Of a DNA stretch of 64,000 nucleotides, positions 61,393 through 64,000 are shown one piece after another. The position numbers and the translations under genes were made by a program. The stretch's first letter is position 1. The number at the start of each line of letters is the position of its first letter. Origin of the DNA: Desulfomicrobium apsheronum (GTDB lineage: Bacteria; Desulfobacterota; Desulfovibrionia; Desulfovibrionales; Desulfomicrobiaceae); assembly GCF_900114115.1 (NCBI RefSeq), contig NZ_FORX01000006.1, positions 100,746-164,745 of the forward strand, in the 5' to 3' direction. Below the pieces are notes generated by a model that was not told the DNA's origin, did no database searches, and saw only the letters and a list, made by a program, of their open reading frames with translations.

Positions 61393-62256
61393 ATGGAACA
61401 AAAATCAATAGTTAGAAACAGACTCAGAAGTAAAATATTATCCTTTTCAGTTTCTAAAGAAGATCTTTTCAAGCTCTTTCAGGTGCTTGAAGAACGTAGT
61501 AATGCAGCTGCTGATATAGAAGTGTCAAATTATAAAAAACTTGATCAAACAGATGCTGTTTTTGAAGAGAATAAAAAAACTATTAAAGACGGGTTCAGCC
61601 TAAAACCAACAATTATCAGTTCAGATGGTAAAGAACTTTGGGGGAATTATAAAGATATTTTCGAATCTCCAAATTTTCCTGATGAAATACAAACAATATA
61701 TGTAAATAGTGAGATCCCTCTAAAATCAAGATACAATTACAATCCTGCTAATTCTTTTGTATTGTTTCTTGATTTTTCAAAACCCGATTTATTCAATCTC
61801 TCTTTTCTTCCATCACAGGCGACCCCAAATGAAAGCAATATCTCAGTGCAAGGGTATGATGCCACTTGGGTTCATGGAGTATTTAACGAATTCAATAGCT
61901 TTGTAAAAAAAAATCCTTCTAAAATGACATGGTTGCATAGACATAGTATCTACGATCTATTAATTTGGGGATTTGGATTACCACTTGGTTTTTGGATGGC
62001 ATTCAGATTATCTGGTATTTTGATTAAAACTTTTGGAAGCATTTCACCTTTTTTACTCAACGGGTCATACGTTTATGTTTTCTTTGCTTCTTTAGTTATT
62101 TTTCGCCTTTTATTTCATTATGCTCGATGGGTTTGGCCTTTAGTTGAGCAGAGATCTTCAAAAAATAACGCTATTAAGCATCAAATGGTTTTAGGAGCTA
62201 TAACAATTGGCTTGATAACTACTGTTATTTTGGATTTAATTAAAATAGTATTTTGA
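61393..62256 (+). CDS. AT-rich unknown protein with C-terminal membrane helices
   Basis: A 287-residue protein. The first 190 residues are soluble, with no recognised motif (ILSFSVSKEDLFKLFQVLEE; DLFNLSFLP). Residues about 193-235 hold two hydrophobic segments (LLIWGFGLPLGFWMAFRLSG; YVYVFFASLVIFRLLF), and 262-285 a third (MVLGAITIGLITTVILDL). The codon use is far more AT-rich than that of the core genes. GAAGG lies before the ATG. It could be a membrane effector of a defence system, which is only a suggestion from context. Confidence 0.6.
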   Translation: MEQKSIVRNRLRSKILSFSVSKEDLFKLFQVLEERSNAAADIEVSNYKKLDQTDAVFEENKKTIKDGFSLKPTIISSDGKELWGNYKDIFESPNFPDEIQTIYVNSEIPLKSRYNYNPANSFVLFLDFSKPDLFNLSFLPSQATPNESNISVQGYDATWVHGVFNEFNSFVKKNPSKMTWLHRHSIYDLLIWGFGLPLGFWMAFRLSGILIKTFGSISPFLLNGSYVYVFFASLVIFRLLFHYARWVWPLVEQRSSKNNAIKHQMVLGAITIGLITTVILDLIKIVF

Positions 62257-62278
62257 TTTTATACGCGCAAGGAGGCTA

Positions 62279-62316
62279 GGGTCAGATCTTGATTCATTTC
62301 AGGTTATCTCACTCAC
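62279..62316 (+). repeat. RAYT-associated repeat, upstream copy
   Basis: GGGTCAGATCTTGATTCAT and TTCAGGTTATCTCACTCAC lead directly into the transposase ATG. The same leader, slightly diverged, recurs at 63661-63703, and its 20-bp head recurs inverted at 63157-63183 and direct at 63737. Confidence 0.75.
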
Positions 62317-63180
62317 ATGGCCAGACCCCTCCGCATAGAATTTCCGGGAGCCATCTATCACGTGACATCCCGTGGCAACGCCCAGGCCGCCATCTTTGCC
62401 GATGACGTCGACAGGAATACGTTCCTGGCCGTCCTCCGACAGACGCTGCGCAGGTTCAATGTGCTCTGTCACCCCTACTGTCTGACGACCAATCACTTCC
62501 ACCTGCTTCTTGAAACCCCCGATGCCAACCTGTCCAAAGCCATGCGCCAGTTCAACAGCGTGTACACGCAGGCCTTCAATCGGCGGCATGGGCGGGTAGG
62601 GCATGTGCTGCAAGGGCGGTTCAAGGCCATTGTGGTGGACCGGGAGGCGTATCTTCTGGAACTGTGCCGCTATGTCGTGCTCAACCCCGTGCGGGCGGGG
62701 ATGGTCAAGGACCTCGGGAAATATTCGTGGTCCAGCTACCGGGCTAACGCCGGATTCGACAAGGTGCCGGAGTTTCTTTCCGTGGACTGGATTCTGGAGC
62801 ATTTTGGACTCGACCGGAAAAGCGCCCACATGGAATACCGGCGGTTCATCAAGGCGGGCATGGATGCAAAAGACTCCCCCTGGGATGAGCTCAAGGGCCA
62901 ATGTTTTCTTGGGGAGGATGCGTTTCTCGAAAAACTCTTCCCGATGCTCAGGGAGAAGAGCGCCCTCAAGGAAGTGCCTCGTACCCAACGCTTCGCTGGC
63001 CGCCCCAGCCTGGAGAACATCCTTGCGGACACGGGGACCATGGAAGTGCGGGGCAGCGCCATCGCCAAAGTGTGTCTCGAATTTGGCTATACCCAAGCCC
63101 AAGTGGCTGCCGCGACGGGACTTCATTATTCGACAGTAAGCAGGATTCTTCGGCGAGAAGATTCAAGATTCAAGATCTGA
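62317..63180 (+). CDS. REP-associated tyrosine transposase (RAYT, IS200-like Y1 domain)
   Basis: A 287-residue HUH-superfamily nuclease. The N-terminus is typical (MARPLRIEFPGAIYHVTSRG), the His-hydrophobe-His motif is NHFHLLLETP and the catalytic tyrosine is in CRYVVLNPVRAGMV. A C-terminal helix-turn-helix (EFGYTQAQVAAATGLHYSTV) could recognise DNA. RAYTs mobilise or maintain REP-type repeats and are usually single-copy. No ribosome binding site is visible. Related repeats flank the gene, the downstream one inverted and overlapping its 3' end. Confidence 0.9.
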   Translation: MARPLRIEFPGAIYHVTSRGNAQAAIFADDVDRNTFLAVLRQTLRRFNVLCHPYCLTTNHFHLLLETPDANLSKAMRQFNSVYTQAFNRRHGRVGHVLQGRFKAIVVDREAYLLELCRYVVLNPVRAGMVKDLGKYSWSSYRANAGFDKVPEFLSVDWILEHFGLDRKSAHMEYRRFIKAGMDAKDSPWDELKGQCFLGEDAFLEKLFPMLREKSALKEVPRTQRFAGRPSLENILADTGTMEVRGSAIAKVCLEFGYTQAQVAAATGLHYSTVSRILRREDSRFKI

Positions 63181-63183
63181 ACC
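63157..63183 (-). repeat. RAYT-associated repeat, inverted copy at the 3' end
   Basis: Reads GAAGATTCAAGATTCAAGAT then CTGAACC, the reverse complement of GGTTCAGATCTTGAATCTTG. It overlaps the transposase stop codon, so the gene is bracketed by an inverted pair with the copy at 62279. Confidence 0.75.
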
Positions 63184-63212
63184 TTGGTGTTTGGCTTGGT
63201 GTTTGGAAACGG

Positions 63213-63656
63213 TCAGTTGTCCTGTGCCGTGCCGTCGACGCCGTAGCGCATCATGCGCCGTCCGGCATCGATGTAATGCTCGCGCAGACACAGTTCGATG
63301 GCCACGGGATCCTTGGTCCGCAGCACGTCGAAGATCACCTTGTGCCGTTCGTAGATCTCGGCGGTAGTGAAAATGTCGCGCCAGTATTTGAAGAGGAGAA
63401 ACTTGGACACTCCGCGGCAGGAACGCCGGGAAAGTTCGACGATGAGGGAATTGTCGGTCTTGGAAAAAAGAACGTCGTGAAATTCGTTGTCCAGAGGGGC
63501 GAGCCTATCTCTGTTCTCAGCATTCTCGGCAAGGTGTTTCATCCGCTCGAGAATGTCCTGGAGTTTGTCGAAATCCTTTTTCGTAAACTGGTCGATGGTC
63601 GAGGCGACGACTGCCCCCTCCAGAACACCGCCGATGAAGTAGGAATCCCCGGGGGG
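63213..63656 (-). pseudogene. GntR/FadR-type regulator lacking its N-terminal HTH
   Basis: The visible coding part, about 147 codons, matches the FCD ligand-binding domain: EGAVVASTIDQFTKKDFDKL, LDNEFHDVLFSKTDNSLI (metal-binding residues D and H of FCD), ERHKVIFDVL and LREHYIDAGRRMM. Coding begins abruptly at about 63656, exactly where a RAYT repeat block starts, and no HTH domain or start codon lies beyond it. The gene was therefore cut by the repeat insertion or an associated deletion. Confidence 0.78.
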
Positions 63657-63660
63657 AGGA

Positions 63661-63720
63661 GGGTCAGATCTTGAATCTTGATTTTCTCAGGCTATCCTCA
63701 CCTCATGGTTAGACCCCTCC
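63661..63720 (+). repeat. RAYT repeat with truncated start of a second transposase copy
   Basis: GGGTCAGATCTTGAATCTTG is followed by a leader like the one at 62279 and then by ATGGTTAGACCCCTCCGA, encoding MVRPLR, the opening of a RAYT protein. Homology stops after six codons. It is a solo repeat or deletion derivative of a related element. Confidence 0.75.
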
Positions 63721-63736
63721 GAGGGGGAGGAGGCTA

Positions 63737-63754
63737 TCAAATCTTGAATCTTGA
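63737..63754 (+). repeat. RAYT repeat, short direct copy
   Basis: TCAAATCTTGAATCTTGA, one substitution from the head of the copy at 63661 and in the same orientation, 74 bp away. Together they form a tandem pair beside the truncated regulator. Confidence 0.65.
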
Positions 63755-63799
63755 CTGATGCAGCGGCCAATTGTCGAGCACCCGTCAAGTTCTTCAATG

Positions 63800-64000
63800 T
63801 CAATAATTTACCTGTCCCTTAGTTCCAATGACCAGTTGGTCGATCATGGTTGGAGAAATATCAGTATATTCGATCATCATTCCTCTCAGGGACATCGGCA
63901 ACAGTTTCGTCCAAATCGCCCGTAATCCAGTGACCGATCACGCAAACCTCTTCATCCATCGATCCTTGAATTCCAGCGGATCGACTCCTTTCGGGGTTTC
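63800..64000 (-). pseudogene. Possible decayed coding fragment at the right edge
   Basis: In one minus-strand frame, 67 codons are open except for one TGA (63940-63938): ETPKGVDPLEFKDRWMKRFA-stop-SVTGLRAIWTKLLPMSLRGM, then MIEYTDISPTMIDQLVIGTK and a stop at 63800. The part before the stop continues outside the window. Protein-like composition suggests a decayed gene, but no family was recognised and chance is not excluded. Confidence 0.3.

Overview
The window looks like a chromosomal segment of a high-GC anaerobic deltaproteobacterium, most likely a sulfate reducer of the Desulfovibrionales (Desulfomicrobium/Desulfovibrio type). This is inference from gene content: two soluble molybdopterin oxidoreductases, a 2-oxoacid:ferredoxin oxidoreductase, many hybrid histidine kinases, HD-GYP and PilZ proteins, an umuDC-uvsE cassette and a tig-clpP-clpX-lon cluster. 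No rRNA or taxonomic marker is present.

Layout. 1-475: end of an unknown gene and a spacer with three palindromic GC-rich repeats. 476-4010 (-): operon of an HPP-family membrane protein, a molybdopterin catalytic subunit without Tat signal and a four-cluster ferredoxin subunit. 4309-7380 (-): PilZ-like protein, then umuD-umuC-uvsE. 7495-9393 (+): a second, stand-alone molybdopterin oxidoreductase. 9851-16147 (-): a periplasmic binding protein coupled to a hybrid kinase with the same sensor fold, plus a multi-PAS/GAF hybrid kinase. 16490-18050: AT-rich island with an HTH-HipA kinase (YjjJ/HipH type), next to tRNA-Ala(CGC). 18439-24079 (-): aminotransferase, glucose-6-phosphate dehydrogenase, and a HyuA-like/small protein/EamA operon. 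24329-29785 (+): 2-oxoacid:ferredoxin oxidoreductase, parvulin, mtnA and der. 29890-35873 (+): ilvE, then dnaX-ybaB-recR-recD2.

35983-42112 (+): tRNA-Leu(TAG), tig, clpP, clpX, lon. 42199-44544: membrane methyltransferase, VTT-domain protein, small monooxygenase and a frameshifted small gene. 44545-45876 (-): HD-GYP protein. 46054-49058 (-): ablA-ablB-yitT, with the N-acetyl-beta-lysine osmolyte genes, closed by its own terminator. 49439-51850 (-): ppsA. 52168-53841 (+): Na/Pi cotransporter behind a Pho box. 53980-57569 (+): histidine kinase coupled to a DUF3369/HD-GYP response regulator.

57570-64000 is accessory and partly decayed: a small exported protein, a NERD nuclease-like protein, an orphan HsdR-N-like protein, a frameshifted small gene followed by a 36-residue stub of a DUF262/GmrS-type gene, an AT-rich unknown membrane protein, a REP-associated tyrosine transposase (RAYT) with its repeats, a GntR/FCD regulator that has lost its N-terminus at one repeat, and a decayed coding fragment.

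The core part combines redox metabolism, DNA damage tolerance, protein quality control, osmolyte and phosphate adaptation and cyclic-di-GMP signalling. The most unusual points are the Cys-to-Ser change in a ferredoxin cluster motif, the signal-less HPP/molybdoenzyme operon, the coupled binding protein and kinase, the repeat-flanked HipH gene, the nonamer hairpin before mtnA, and the decayed defence/RAYT region.
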